A stretch of DNA of 64,000 nucleotides, from assembly GCA_037976565.1 (NCBI GenBank), contig CP137680.1:17668861-17732860 (forward strand). The letters are read 5' to 3'. The translations under genes were made by a program, and so were the position numbers. Positions 46,823 to 58,581 of this stretch are shown one piece after another. Numbering within the stretch: position 1 is the first letter of the stretch; each line of letters opens with the position of its first letter. Source of the DNA: Mesocentrotus franciscanus (Eukaryota; Echinodermata; Echinoidea; Camarodonta; Strongylocentrotidae). The notes beneath the pieces are model-generated. The model was given only the letters and a program-made list of their open reading frames with translations. It had not been told where the DNA came from and did no database searches.

Positions 46823-46998
46823 GTGCGAAAATTTGAAAATCGTGCCGGTCGATTTTTCGCTCAGTGGGGTAGTGAGCACCCGAAAAATTCCTCCAGGAAG
46901 GGCAATTTTTCCACCGCCACCCTCCCTTGGGCGCCAGGGGTAGTGAGCACAATTTTTTTTTTTCGGCACCCGAAAAAAAATTTTTCCCTACGGGTGGA
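46823..46998. mobile_element. hAT-like miniature element fragment, copy 5
   Basis: It contains 'gtgcgaaaatttgaaaatcg', 'ccggtcgatttttcgctcag' and 'gggcgccaggggtagtgagc', as in the copies at 9199 and 38283, but both CAGTGGCGGATCC ends are missing. Confidence 0.75.
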
Positions 46999-48841
46999 GC
47001 TAAGCAGGTCCGAGAATTAAAAAAAAAAAATTATCTATGAAATATATTTAAATGTTTGAATAACAAAATATGAGTTATATGCAGCCCTGCACATCAACTT
47101 ATATTTGGATTTCACCCGACCTTTAAGGAGCAGTTTCTTAGTGTCTCTAAATCTGTATTATCCTATTTTTTCACTACTTTAAACATATATTCTCTCTCTC
47201 TTTCTATTTCATTCTCACACTTTCCTTTCTATCTACTAATTTTCATTTCATCTAGAATTCGGAATGCTTATCTCATTCTGTTATCCATACTTTTCGTTAA
47301 AGAGCAGTTTCCATTGTCTCTGAATCTCTATTATACTCCTTTTTCACCTCTGTTTCTTTCTTTCTCTTATATTTCATTTTTCTCCCTCTATGCTCCAATT
47401 CTCGTCTCAACCACTCATCTGTTATTCACACTTACTGTAGGGAGCCATTTACCCTGGTCCCACTTCTTCTCTTCATCTGTCTCCACCCTGTCTCCACCCT
47501 CTCTCTCTCTCCCAGGTATAGTAACCTATTACAATAAAATCCATAAATTGTTTCCAATGAGGCTCATTAGAAGGGTTTATCTCATCAAGAGAAAGATCGA
47601 TCTACATTCTAAGCGTAATTACATCATCAAAGAGCACCACAAAACAAAACAACAACAAAATTCTCTTTAAAATATTTACTAATTTGGCAACAAATACATA
47701 TACATGTACTGTAGGTGCCTAACGGAAGCACAGGTGGATCATCATTTTCAACATGTTCCTGTGAATTAACTCTGTGAAATCTCTTAAAAATAATTCTACT
47801 TTATTTTTTCAAGGTTGTGAAAGTGGTTGGAATTATTCATTCAGTCTTAAAATGTAAACAAAAAATCCATGAGTTGAGAAAAACATCAATGTTATAGAAG
47901 TCAAATATAGTCTGATAAAGATAATAAGAGTTCTAATCATTCCATTGTACAATGAAGTAATAAATTGTATAATTTAAAGGGGAAAATAGTCAAGTTCCAT
48001 ACCATTTTTCGACATTCATATAACCTTGCTTTCACATCTTTAGAACTGATTTAGAATTGTGAATTTTAAATGGTTTAACAGTTACCTACAAAACTGCGGA
48101 CAGTATTTGATTTGTACATCATCTAACTGCGGCAGTATATGGTTTAAATGAAGTATACATCTATGTATCAACCCAGGGCTCGACACCCAGGGCACCCAGG
48201 GCACCCAGGGCACCCAGGACACATGGGAGCCTAAATTTTCAGCCCAGACACCCCAAATTGAATATTTTTTTACATAGGGCCCATGCATACAGACTCTAAA
48301 AATACATCCAGACCCTCTTTCCATAAAATAAGTGTGGATGCACTGATGATGCTTTACCTCATCATCTTCATAATGATCATAGCTATCAAGTTGCTTAACA
48401 AATCATGGTTATCATAATCGACATTGCAGAAGCTATGGAGTCGGATATCAGGTTAGCAATATCATATGGCATGAGATCAGACACCACAGGGACAGCAACA
48501 TATTATGTTTCTAACTGAGGTGTGTTCAGAGAAACAATTTTTCGTACCAAAGCCCAAAATAGCTCTGTTGAAAAAAAATACATGCTTTTCTTCTATAAGA
48601 ATTCAATAAATTCACAATCCTTGTTTACCATAAAGGCTGGAAGTTGAAGCCAAGAGATAAGGAAGAAAAAGTTTTCAAGTTGGGAAATACAGTTTGCTTA
48701 AATTTAATCATCAGAAAAAGACATATCATTTGGAGCATGCAATCTTAAAAGGCTGCAGTATGCTCAATAAGCTCTAAACAATAACTGTTACAGTATTCAA
48801 TAGATATTGCCACATATCTAATTCATACAATTTGAATGTCA
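46999..48841. other. Downstream region of the ALKBH8-like gene, includes its 3' UTR
   Basis: No independent gene seen. The part nearest 48841 should hold the 3' UTR of the minus-strand ALKBH8-like gene, but no single polyadenylation signal stands out. A small 'gggcacccag' tandem repeat lies at 48185-48220. Confidence 0.45.
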
Positions 48842-49969
48842 TTATAATTTCTGAAATATAACACACCAATTACCTTGATCATAATATGTCTCCTTGACTC
48901 TCACACCTTTGACTGTTTGACATAACTCTTCCATTTCACCTTTAACAAAGACATGATAGTACCTAAAGAATACTTTCTCCTTGTCGGTGCTCTTTGAATT
49001 ATCCCTGGGGTTTTCAGGATTCTTGGATGCTTGATCCCTCAAGTGCCAAGGAACAAGTAAATCCTGTTGCTCGAACTGAGTTCTGTTCTTGTGGACAAGA
49101 ATGGTCTCTCCTGGTAAATTCTCTGCAGAATGTTCATCGTTGTTGCTCATTCCATCTGCAGCACCTTGTTGTAGACTATTGGTGGCCTCTGGCCAGGAGC
49201 TTGGCTGGTCATGACCTGCATTGCAACTTCCTTGCCCTTCTTGCTGTATCTCTGTAGATAATCTGTTTTTATCACAGGTTCTACTCCCAACACCATTATC
49301 ATCATCTATCCTGCTCCTGACACCCTTATCATCATCTATCCTGCTCCTGACATCATTATCATCATCTATCCTACTCCTGACATCATTATTATCATCTACC
49401 CTACTCCTGACATCATTATCATCATCTATCCTGCTCCTGACATCATTATCATCATCTATCCTACTCCTGACGTCATTATCATCATCTATCCTACTCCTGA
49501 CATCATTATTATCATCTACCCTACTCCTGACATCATTATCATCATCTATCCTGCTCCTGACACCATTATCATCAACAAGCCTGCACTTAAGATCAGAACA
49601 ATGCCCATGAACATGATCACGGTCATAGGGTGTCCGGTCTGAAGGATTGGTGCAAAGGCCACTTTGAGGCTTAGTTCCATGAGTTGTGCATTCTCTCTTA
49701 TCATCTATGTCATTCTTTGATTCTTCACATTTGTCTTCACGTGCCTCATTAGAAGGACCACATTTCCTGTTTTCTTTATCATCGCCCGAGTTATCACCTC
49801 TATCACACAACAAACAGTTGGAGATATTTTTAGGAGTCTCCCACTTCTTTGAAATGTATTTGGATTTCTCCTTCTTGTGTTGTTGTTCCATTGCCCAGAC
49901 AGTGACGAGAGCCAGTCCACTGGGACATAAGACACGAGTGATCTCTCTTAGAGCCTGTAGTCTGCGAGC
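48842..49969 (-). CDS. ALKBH8: ALKBH8 orthologue, last coding exon (C-terminal half of the methyltransferase part)
   Basis: 375 codons from the acceptor 'tttccatacag|GCTCGC' to the TAA at 48842-48844. ALKBH8 methylates the wobble uridine of certain tRNAs (5-carboxymethyluridine to mcm5U) with TRMT112 as partner. This exon has EITRVLCPSGLALVTVWAMEQ (near residues 9-29), LLVPWHL (304-310), RYYHVFVKGEMEELC (336-350) and YYDQGNWCVIFQKL at the end. These match ALKBH8 more closely than the related TRMT9B. Between WAMEQ and LLVPWHL the linker is very long and acidic and holds ten 10-residue repeats (132-231). The frame continues upstream of the acceptor only by chance; the intron boundary is set by conservation and the fit to the upstream exon. 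Confidence 0.9.
   Translation of the reverse strand, partial: ARRLQALREITRVLCPSGLALVTVWAMEQQHKKEKSKYISKKWETPKNISNCLLCDRGDNSGDDKENRKCGPSNEAREDKCEESKNDIDDKRECTTHGTKPQSGLCTNPSDRTPYDRDHVHGHCSDLKCRLVDDNGVRSRIDDDNDVRSRVDDNNDVRSRIDDDNDVRSRIDDDNDVRSRIDDDNDVRSRVDDNNDVRSRIDDDNDVRSRIDDDKGVRSRIDDDNGVGSRTCDKNRLSTEIQQEGQGSCNAGHDQPSSWPEATNSLQQGAADGMSNNDEHSAENLPGETILVHKNRTQFEQQDLLVPWHLRDQASKNPENPRDNSKSTDKEKVFFRYYHVFVKGEMEELCQTVKGVRVKETYYDQGNWCVIFQKL
49277..49576 (-). repeat. Coding minisatellite: ten 30-base units in ALKBH8
   Basis: Ten in-frame units encode D-D-D-N-D-V-R-S-R-I with slight variation (NN for DN, V for I). The bases 'cattattatcatctaccct' occur twice exactly 120 bases apart, so four units were copied together. 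All ten units keep the frame. Confidence 0.95.
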
Positions 49970-50984
49970 CTGTATGGAAATAGAGTATTCAGAAAATAAA
50001 ATCCTTAGCATCGTACTTTCCTTAGAAGCAAACAAATTCACGGAATCGCAGGAAAGATAAACAGAAATGCTTTGCTTGAAACTAATTTGCATGTTTCATC
50101 TTTTACTTTGTAAGCCCAGAAAGCAAGTGGACTCGTTCATTCAAAAGTATACAAACAGTGAAATGTACAGCATTGGTTCCTCCACTCTCAATTTACTTCA
50201 TTCTTTAATACATCATGCATGTGTATAAGTATAAGAGTGTATATATCGATGTGTATGTATTCTTATTTTCATGAGTGAAAATTCAACTTGAAACATGACA
50301 CTTTGCACAATGCCAATGAAGAAAGCCATATCTTTCACCGAGTACATGCATTACTGATTTATGAATTTAAATGAGGCAGATGGTTCAAGCTTGGCAAAAA
50401 GAAAAAGGAAGAAAAGTGAATCACAAACATGTTTTATTCAGCACTGCTTGTAACATTATCTCATCAAGGTAAAAAGGATTACTAGTATTAGCCTTGTGCA
50501 ATTCAAGATCATTCAAATTATTAATATTCCATTACCAGACAGTGTTATCAAGTGAATCATGATATAACCAACAGTCATAGATACTTGGTTGCGTCCTAAA
50601 TGAACCGTGCTAGAAATTGAAAAATGTTTAAGTGTGCCTATAAAGGTTGGCATCATGAAAATTCTCAGGGGCATTAGCTTCCCAGTGTTGTAATAGTTTG
50701 ATCATATAGGCACATCAATCAAAAACTACTTTTCTCATTTCCTAACTAGAGTGTTTCTGGAGAAGATTAGCAGACCTAGGTTCAAGAATCAAGTTCAAAT
50801 TATGTGGTCTCCATTTACAGCAAACTAAATAACAACATAGTAATTGCACAATTACTGCTCTTGTTTATTATCTTTTCTTGCCATTTTTGCACATCCTTCA
50901 CCTTCTATGTCTCAGATTTCTCTCATTTTCATCTCCCTTTCCCCCCTCCCCCCACCCCCTTTACCTCTCTCTCAGTCTTTCAGA

Positions 50985-51216
50985 CCCTCTCCTCCTCCTC
51001 TCCCCCTCCTCCTCCTCCTCCTCCTCCTCCTTCTTCTCCTTCTTCTTCTCCTCTCCTCCTCCTCCTCCTCCTCCTCCTCCTCCTCCTCCTCTTCTCCTCC
51101 TCCTCCTTCTTCTTCTTCTTCTTCTTCTTCTTCTTCTTCTTCTTCTTCTTCTTCTTCTTCTTCTTCTTCTTCTTCTTCTTCTTCTTCTTCTTCTTCTTCT
51201 TCTTCTTCTTCTTCTT

Positions 51217-51246
<30 letters not shown>
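50985..51246. repeat. (CTC)n and (CTT)n microsatellite in the ALKBH8 intron
   Basis: CTC triplets lead into an almost pure CTT run at 51105-51246 (about 47 units). On the gene's sense strand this is (GAA)n. Frames with long Ser, Leu, Phe or Pro runs are artefacts. Confidence 0.95.
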
Positions 51247-51247
<1 letters not shown>

Positions 51248-51640
51248 TTTTATTACTGTAAAACTAGATTCATCATAAGAATCTGAATGGAAATAATTTT
51301 ACCATTTTTATTACTGCATCTATGCAACACATTGCACTCCATACATTATACAAATTGTTAATGGTGATAATATCACTTTAGCAATTAAAACCAATCAGTT
51401 TAAATATTTCACAAAGAATCGTTGTCATGCTCTCCAGTCTGTCGAGCACCCAAAATCATCTGTAAAGAACGAAGAGATGAAATGAGCCGCATTGGGGGAG
51501 TTGTGAAAGCCTATCAGACATGCACGGAAATGGAATTAAACGACGTCTCCATCGTTGAGGCTGATGTTTAGACTGTGCAATGTGACCGACACATCAGAAG
51601 ATGGAACCATTCATCTCCCAATACCATCGGGGGACAGGGG

Positions 51641-51831
51641 AGCAGCCAATTATCCTACATTCTAAATCCAGATATTCAATCCTGGAAAATGGATAGGGGT
51701 GGGTGCAGCGAATTATCCTACATTCTAAAATCCAGACATTCAATCCTGGAAAATGGACAGGGGTGAGTGCAGCCAATTATCCTACGTTCTAAATCCAGAC
51801 ATCCAATCCTTAAAATGGACACTGGTCAGAC
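51641..51831. repeat. Three-copy tandem repeat, unit about 63 bases
   Basis: Each unit reads roughly 'gcagccaattatcctac', 'attctaaatccagacattc' and 'aatcctggaaaatggacagg'. The copies start near 51642, 51705 and 51768. Confidence 0.9.
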
Positions 51832-52537
51832 CCTTTTTACATGTTTCCATACTGATGAAGCACTGAATATGGAGGGAGGTGTTTCAAGTAGCTACCAGAT
51901 TGTGGTTGGAAATAAATCAATCATGTTCCTACCTATAGTACTTACTTAGATCTACATTCAACTCCCTATTTATGCACATAATTGACGTGGCAGCCAATAC
52001 AGGTGCTATAATAGAAAACAAGCTTGTGCTTTGCCACATTCTTTACATATGTTTGTTTTGTTCTGGGGTTTTTTGGGGGGGACAGGGGGTTGTCATGTTG
52101 TTGTTTTGCCTTGTTTTGTCATGCTTTTGTCTTGTTGTGTCGAGCTTTAATTTTTGTTTGCTGTAATGTGTTGTGTCTTGCATTTGTTTTGTGTTGTTTA
52201 GTTTTGTTTTTTGTTTTGTTTTGTTTTGTTTTGTTTTGCTTTGCTTTGCTTTGCTTTGCTTTGCACTGCTGTGCTTTGCTTAGCTTAGCTTTGCTTTATG
52301 TTTTGTATTGGGGAAATCGCAAAAACACTAAAACACAAAAACACTTTCTACATCATCATTTGCATCTGAAATTACGGTTTCATTCATGATATACATAAAT
52401 TGTGTGAATTAGCCATTTCTAAAAGTTCGACAGATGCTTTCGAAACGTGACAGAGGTTGTAAATGTTAGGAGGATTAAACCCCTTTTTCGTAGCCTTTGC
52501 CTCATCATGTATGGAGGAGACATCAACGCAGCAAGAG

Positions 52538-53715
52538 TTAAAGCCCAAGTCCACTCAAAAAATAACTTGCCTTTGATAGAACCAGAAAAATCAGACAAAC
52601 CAATCAAAAAAAGTTTGAGCAAAATCGGATAACTAATAAGAAAGTTATGAATTTTTGAAAAAGTATGTAAAAGTAAAAAAACAATGGAAATCACTACACG
52701 AATTGACAATTTGGTTATCAGTTTGTGACGTCATGTCCTCACTATTTGTCAATTGCTTTACCGGTATATAGTTTAATCCCATTAATTTCCCTTTTTATCC
52801 CTCAAAACTTGATTTCCCCATGCCTTTGCCCAGGTTATATGGTTTGTATCAAATTGCTTGCATGACATTTCACAAAATTTGTTATGAACTTTGAAAAATT
52901 GATACTATTTTCTGAATATTATATATTCATAATTATTGATTTTTATATAAATAGTTTATCAAAATTCTTATTTTTCATTATTTAACTGGAAAAAAATTAC
53001 TCTATATTAGTGCATTCACACAAAAAACATATTACTATCAATCTAACTTGGATGCTGGTGTGAAGAAATAAGATTCTTAGGGGGAAAATAGGAAATTTAT
53101 ATTATCAATATAAAGAAAATAATTAGTGGATAGTGAGGACCTTACGTCACAGACTCATGAGTGAGTTGCCAATTTGTGAAGTGATTTTCAAAGTTTTTCA
53201 TGTCATTAAAGGTAAAGACCAGTTTTGGAAACGCCCCTCTCTCAAAAAATGAAATGGAAGCTCTCATTACCAATCATGTGAAAGAATATGTTTTGACTAA
53301 TACGTGATGATACAAATTTTGCCGGGAAATCGCCTACTAATTGATATATTTGGTAAATTATTATATCTATTGGGACCAAATAGATATTGCGCACGTGGTT
53401 GCGTAGTCCCATATACATCTTTCTGTGTACAGTGCTTGTAACTTTACCAAGACTGGGCCAAATTTCTTATCATTTTGATGATTCCAGAACCTTGCAGTAC
53501 ACACCAATACTTATATGCTACATGATCAACCTTTTCTGATCGATTCCACGTTTCTTTCACAATGCAATCGCATGACCAGAACTGGTCTTTATCTTTAAAA
53601 ATTCATAACTTTCTTATTAGTTATCCGATTTTGCTCAAACTTTTTTTGTTTGGTTTGTCTGATTTTTCTGGTTCTATTGAAAGTAAGTTATTTTTGGAGT
53701 GGACTTGGGCTTTAA
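52538..53715. mobile_element. Family E TTAA element, host of a nested family A element
   Basis: It begins TTAAAGCCCAAGTCCACTC and ends GAGTGGACTTGGGCTTTAA. The arms remain complementary for over 100 bases, for example 'gagcaaaatcggataactaa' against 'ttagttatccgattttgctc'. It is interrupted at 53206-53598 by a family A element. It has no transposase. Confidence 0.92.
53206..53598 (+). mobile_element. Family A TTAA miniature element, intact reference copy
   Basis: 393 bases between TTAA sites, with ends TTAAAGGTAAAGACCAGTTT and ACTGGTCTTTATCTTTAA. It contains the uninterrupted 'gtagtcccatatacatcttt', which is the empty site for the 6.18-kb transposon found in the copy at 15649-22240. Confidence 0.95.
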
Positions 53716-53896
53716 TGTCCTGGTGCAATTTTCCAGTGCAGCAATAGGCCCATTAACACACCCCAACAACCATTTTGAAAAACCATCGCTTATTGGGACT
53801 GCCATTTACACTACTGAAAAACCCAAAAGAAACCGTCAGTGTTTGATAATTCTGTTTAGGGGGGAGTTGTGCGCATGCACCACTTGTTGCTGACCT

Positions 53897-54177
53897 GGGG
53901 GGTGTTTCACAAAGACCAAGATCAACTTTAAGTTGGACTTAAGTATGGCGGGCCATTCATGCCATTGGTTGCTATCCCCATTGGTCTCTAAATTATAATC
54001 TTTAGATAATATTTTTTCCATCAATAATGAACTATAAAAAAATGTAAACTCTGTAGATTTGAGACCACGATTTGTACGTCCCTTGAAAGACAAATGCCAG
54101 TAAATGGTAAGAGCAAACAGTGGCATGAACGGCCTGTTATACTTAAAGTCGATCTTAGTCTTTGTGAAACACCCCCC
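53897..54177. mobile_element. Inverted-repeat element with GGGGGTGTTTCACAAAGAC ends, copy 1
   Basis: The left arm 'gggggtgtttcacaaagac' continues 'aactttaagttggacttaag'. The right arm is the inverted form, ending 'tttgtgaaacacccccc'. A similar element lies at 60630-60896. It is non-coding. Confidence 0.85.
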
Positions 54178-54416
54178 TGCATGCATTAGCATGGAAGCAA
54201 GGAGAGTCACGTGACCCAAAAGTGGAATCATTCATGTTTTGAGAGCAAGCATTTACACTGCCAAAACCTGTGAAATTTCTGCCATTGCTATAAAAAAAAA
54301 CATTCGACAGCTGTTTCTTTTTGTCGTGTTTACTGGTAGTTGCTTAGCAACTTCTGACGAAACACCAGAATGTAAGAAAAATTGATGATTTTTGCCTGCA
54401 GTGTAAATGCAGCTAA

Positions 54417-54645
54417 TATCATCAATTGGTTAAAATATTTGCATCGCATGCCTAGAGCTAAATGGAGGCCATGTTTACACTTGCAAGCTTTAAGTTTTGT
54501 TGGGAGGAAATAGTAAAAACACTTCTTTTTACATCTTCATCTGCATCTGAAATTATCACTTCATTCTTGATATACATAAATCATCAATTGGTTAAAATCT
54601 TTGCATTGCATGCCTAGAGCTAATGTGGGCCATTTTTACACAATC
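54417..54645. repeat. Pair of 65-base direct repeats
   Basis: 'atcatcaattggttaaaat', 'tttgcat(c/t)gcatgcctagag' and 'ggccat.tttacac' occur at 54417-54483 and 54580-54645. The spacer 54519-54586 resembles 52337-52400 ('catctgcatctgaaatta', 'catgatatacataaat'). Confidence 0.8.
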
Positions 54646-54684
54646 TTTCATAATCTGGCTAAATCGGGTTTCCTTTAAATCATG

Positions 54685-54934
54685 TTAAAGCGATACTGAA
54701 CTGATAAACTTTCTGCTTTAGCATACTGTTTGTTGCACAGCACCATCTCATGGATAACTTGCCAACACTGTGTAACCCAATACCTAATATCCACTTTGCA
54801 TCCAGAGTACTCAATGTGAGAACCAACAGCGCTGCAAGGGAATCAGCGATTTACAGGACCATACTGCTACAGCTGACCTGAGATGGCGCTAGAGGGGATT
54901 TTGCAGTAGTGCTTTTAGTGTAGTTTAGCTTTAA
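54685..54934. mobile_element. Family D TTAA miniature element, 250-base copy
   Basis: It begins TTAAAGCGATACTGAACTG and ends AGTGTAGTTTAGCTTTAA. It includes 'accatactgctacagctgac' and 'gagatggcgctagagggg', shared with the short copy at 44393-44497. Confidence 0.78.
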
Positions 54935-56037
54935 ATTGTCCCTTCTCACTGATGATCTAATGCTTTCTATTTATAGGCTTACATCAAGTCGATCAAGATA
55001 CCTCAAAATTTATGGACAGCTATTTATACAACATCGAATGGCGTAAAGTTGGATAAAAGGATCAATTTAACCAACAACATAAGCTGAGAATAATTCATGA
55101 GATAGCACAACAAGCAAAAGCAAGTGTAATATACTCTTGTGTCCCATGAAAGAAAACCATTCACTCTTATGACATCTATTATTTCTATAATCTGTCACTT
55201 TACAGTAACTTCCATGATAGAGATTACATGCTACAAGGACATGGTGTAAGCTGTAATATGCATCTGAGCAGGGAAAAATGCCCCAAAAGCCCCAAAGTCA
55301 TAAAGAGCCCCCAAAAAAAAAAAAAAAAATTGCATAGAGTTCAATGCAAAACAAATTAAAGAGTGTTATTTTCATGCAAGCAAGCTTGAAAAGTAGCCCC
55401 CGAAAATGTTTAAATATTTTTTCCCCCTGCATCTGAGTGCATATTCTTGAACAGTATTTATGCAATTGGCAGAAGCAAATCATGAGATATCAAAATGATA
55501 TTGCATGATCGTCTAGGTACTTTTTTGCCTTTTTGCAAATGATATGATCTACTGATTTTCTTGTCAGATCAAAACTCCTCACACAAATATAGATCATTAT
55601 TGCAATGTAATCAAATTTAAAGCATAAGCCTTTGTTAAGTGCTCATTGCAAATTATTTCATTCACCTGTTACAAATAAATGTATTTCAATTGTAAGAATG
55701 CAAACTGCATAGTTGTTGATTGGAACGATAAACATTATGGCTTGCCCTACCTAACAACACGTACGGTGTGCAATTCACATTCTGACTAATGAAATACAAT
55801 TAATTATAACAGGTGAATGAAACAATTTTGTAACGGGGCACTTAACAAAGATTCATGCATTTAATTCGATTTTATTACGAAAAATAGCATATCCATTATC
55901 CATATCGATTAAGGTGATTTCAATGTCAAGAGAAATTTCAACTCTACCATAGCATTTTCTTTTTCTTTTGAGTCAGTCTAATGTACTGTGTATGAACGGA
56001 GCTTCAGCGGAATTGCGCCTTGAGAAATAGAGCTTAC

Positions 56038-56187
56038 CCTAGTAGACATGTGGTGAACGACAGCGATACAGATACAAGCATTCATCCTGCCATCGCCGAA
56101 GGGTAGAGCCAGCGAGTCGCAGACCAGCCCCTCCAGACCACGGGCCCTGCAGATATCGATTAGTTGATTGCTCCTATCGCAGCCGAT
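56038..56187 (-). CDS. ALKBH8: ALKBH8 orthologue, penultimate coding exon
   Basis: Exactly 50 codons, phase 0 at both ends. The acceptor is 'cttgcaattcag|ATCGGC' and the donor 'ACTAGG|gtaagc'. The product includes GCDRSNQLIDICRARGL and FGDGRMNACICIAVVHHMST, which are motifs II-IV of the SAM-dependent methyltransferase fold. GCD follows the GxGxG loop strand, and VVHH is the ALKBH8/TRM9 signature. It joins directly to ARRLQALREI of the last exon. The preceding exon, which should end with the GCGNGKY-type SAM loop, was not found on the minus strand up to 64000, so a long intron or the window edge separates it. The RRM and AlkB dioxygenase exons are likewise outside. Confidence 0.9.
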
Positions 56188-58380
56188 CTGAATTGCAAGA
56201 AATGTGACAACGAAAGTGGGAGTGGATTAGGAGGTGGGGTGGCAGTTAAAAAGGCCCTGTTTAAACATGGTGTGGTAAGCCATGTAAAAATAATAACCGC
56301 AGCATAATAAAAACAACATTTAACAAGCAACAAGCAATTTGCTCTTCATATTTATGTATCTTATAGGAAAAAGGAAAAAGAAAAAAAGTACGACTTTAAG
56401 GATTACATAAAATGTTTTGGAGTATTTAATCTAAAGGCTGAGAATGAGGTTATGAACTCAAAAATTTTTCCATTCTTTAAAGTGTTTACTGTTACTTTAA
56501 TTTATAATAAACAAATTATCATTTATTTACTGGGTTTTTTTCTGAAATAAATCTACGCTTTCAAATGAATGTACCGGTATGCTTTTAAACAAACCAATAT
56601 AGAATATCTGTTTTTTTTATATTTTTTATATCATGGTGTATAAAAACAAAAAACAAAAACAAAACAAATAATCCGTGAAATGATATGTATGTCTGTAAAC
56701 TTTGTTCAATTTCCTCTGTATTTGTAACCTAGGATTTGTACAGGGCCTCTCAGGAAAACAGTTTCTCGAGTTACCCTATTTAAATAAAATGAATGAATAA
56801 ATAAATAAAATAACATCTATAACATCACCTAAAAATCCAGTGCCTTTGGACTAACTGAACGTTTTAAAATGACATGTACTTGAATGTAACTAAAAAACTT
56901 CAGATCAGGCATAATTCAAAATTCAAAATGTCACGTCAGAAATCAACAGGCTTCCATTTAAGCCCTTTGGCTTTGAGGCTATCATGTACGACTTGCTCTA
57001 TATTATAATATTAGAAATTCATTTGAGGGCATCCTCGGAGATCAAGAGATTAGGGACAAAAGACAGGGGGGAAGGCTCCACTCGGACTTTTATAATCCAT
57101 TTTTACGATCCCAGTCCCCTAGAGCAAATCACTCAAATTCATTGCTGAAATTCAAAAAAAAAATGGCATCATGCAATCAACATTTTCTGGTGAGTTATTA
57201 CCAAGGGATGGGGGAAATGAAATGAAGAAGAAACGGCATTATTATCTGAAAAAATGGTAGCCTGTTGCAAAAAGTTTGATTTTTTGTAATGAAAATTGAA
57301 AATGGATCTACAAAATCAAAGAAGCGTGAAAGGGGATCATCACTCATAGGTACACTGGGATGAAGAGAAATTTAGCCATGCTCTGTGAGTTTTTAAAAAT
57401 TATTATTCTTAGTATGCCTCTGCCCACCAAAGGCGGTGCCAGAGGCATTTGGGGTTGTCTGTCCACCCGTCATCAGTCCGTGGTGCCGTCCATCTGTCCC
57501 TATGTCTGTCCATCCAAGATACTAAAAGAAATAATTGAGCCATCAACTTACATGTATCTGAAATTAGGAGAAAGCTTGTTGCAGATGCAGTCGAATTTGT
57601 CGTCATTTTTTTTTAAAACTATGATTTTGTGCTTATTTCTTTTAAGTGCAGTATATTTTCACTTTTGCTGAGGTTTTCATCCGAGATCAAATGCATGAAA
57701 GAGAAAGCTCTAAATAGGACAGTACCTGTATACAACTAATTCACACACACACACACACACACACATAAGATATTGACGTTTTCTACTTGTTTTCTCAACA
57801 AAGCTGGTTTCCCCCAATTTTGGTTACGAACTTGTAAGAGGGTGCATTTTTCTCCCTGTATGTAGGTACTGATTTTTATTCATTTGGCATCAAATTAAAA
57901 AAATAAAAAAATAAAAAAATGCAGGATTCCTACAACAACAAACAGGCTGGAAATGCTTTAATGATACATACGGGGGTGGAATATAGACAAACAAATTTGA
58001 CTGTTAGGAAGGAAAGGAGACATCAAAATTTGTGGGGGATGAGGAAATCCCCCAAAAAAAAAAAAATCACTATGTATGACTGACAATTCTGGTGGGTGAA
58101 TTAGTTTTCCTAAATCTGCATCATCTATTTTTCCGGTTAACTAATATCCAATTTGGGAAAGTACGGCCCACTCAACAACTTTTGTTTTACTCAAGGTTTC
58201 AGGATGAACGACCCTCTCAACATACTGAAACATCTAACTTAAAGTCAAGAATGCTCTCTCATTAAATATCAGTCTTTGACCATGATGAAAGGAGATTCAC
58301 ATGCATGTTTTGTGATAGAAAAGAAAGAATAGTCAGTTAGACCCCAAACATACATGTACGTACAAATATAATTACACACA
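56188..58380. other. ALKBH8 upstream intron, no exon recognised
   Basis: No exon was seen on the minus strand and no other gene. A (CA)n tract lies at 57744-57764. A hairpin-forming segment lies at 57412-57449, where 'tgcctctgcccaccaaaggc' pairs imperfectly with 'ggtgccagaggca'; this resembles a common dispersed repeat. Confidence 0.45.
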
Positions 58381-58381
58381 T

Positions 58382-58555
58382 AATAATAATAATGTATTCA
58401 TATAGCGCATTTTCCATATACATGTTCAAATGTGCTATACAGTTATATTGTTAACAGGAGAGGTGAGTTTTGAGATATTTTTTTAAGGTATTGACAGATT
58501 GTTGGTTATGAAGAGATATGGATAGGCCATTCCAGTTTGGGAGCAGCATACACCA
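58382..58555 (+). repeat. Dispersed repeat with 'atagcgcattttccatatac', copy 2
   Basis: It follows a short (AAT)n run and includes 'gtgctatacagttatat', 'taaggtattgacagatt' and 'cagtttgggagcagca'. The last parts match 1690-1800. Confidence 0.6.
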
Positions 58556-58581
58556 TTATAAACATACATACAAACATACAT

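Larger units (their letters stand above)
49970..56037 (-). other. ALKBH8 intron, 6068 bases, rich in transposons
   Basis: It begins GTAAGC and ends CAG on the minus strand. It contains the CTT/CTC microsatellite, a three-copy tandem repeat, a TTTTG-rich stretch (52060-52300), the nested family E and A elements, an inverted-repeat element, direct repeats and a family D element. No further exon was recognised in it. Confidence 0.88.

Noticed and set aside
49221..49610. Plus-strand 129-codon Leu/Ser frame opposite the ALKBH8 exon
   Set aside because: Shadow of the 30-base coding repeat on the other strand.
50804..51286. Phe, Ser, Leu and Pro homopolymer frames
   Set aside because: CTC/CTT microsatellite in an intron.
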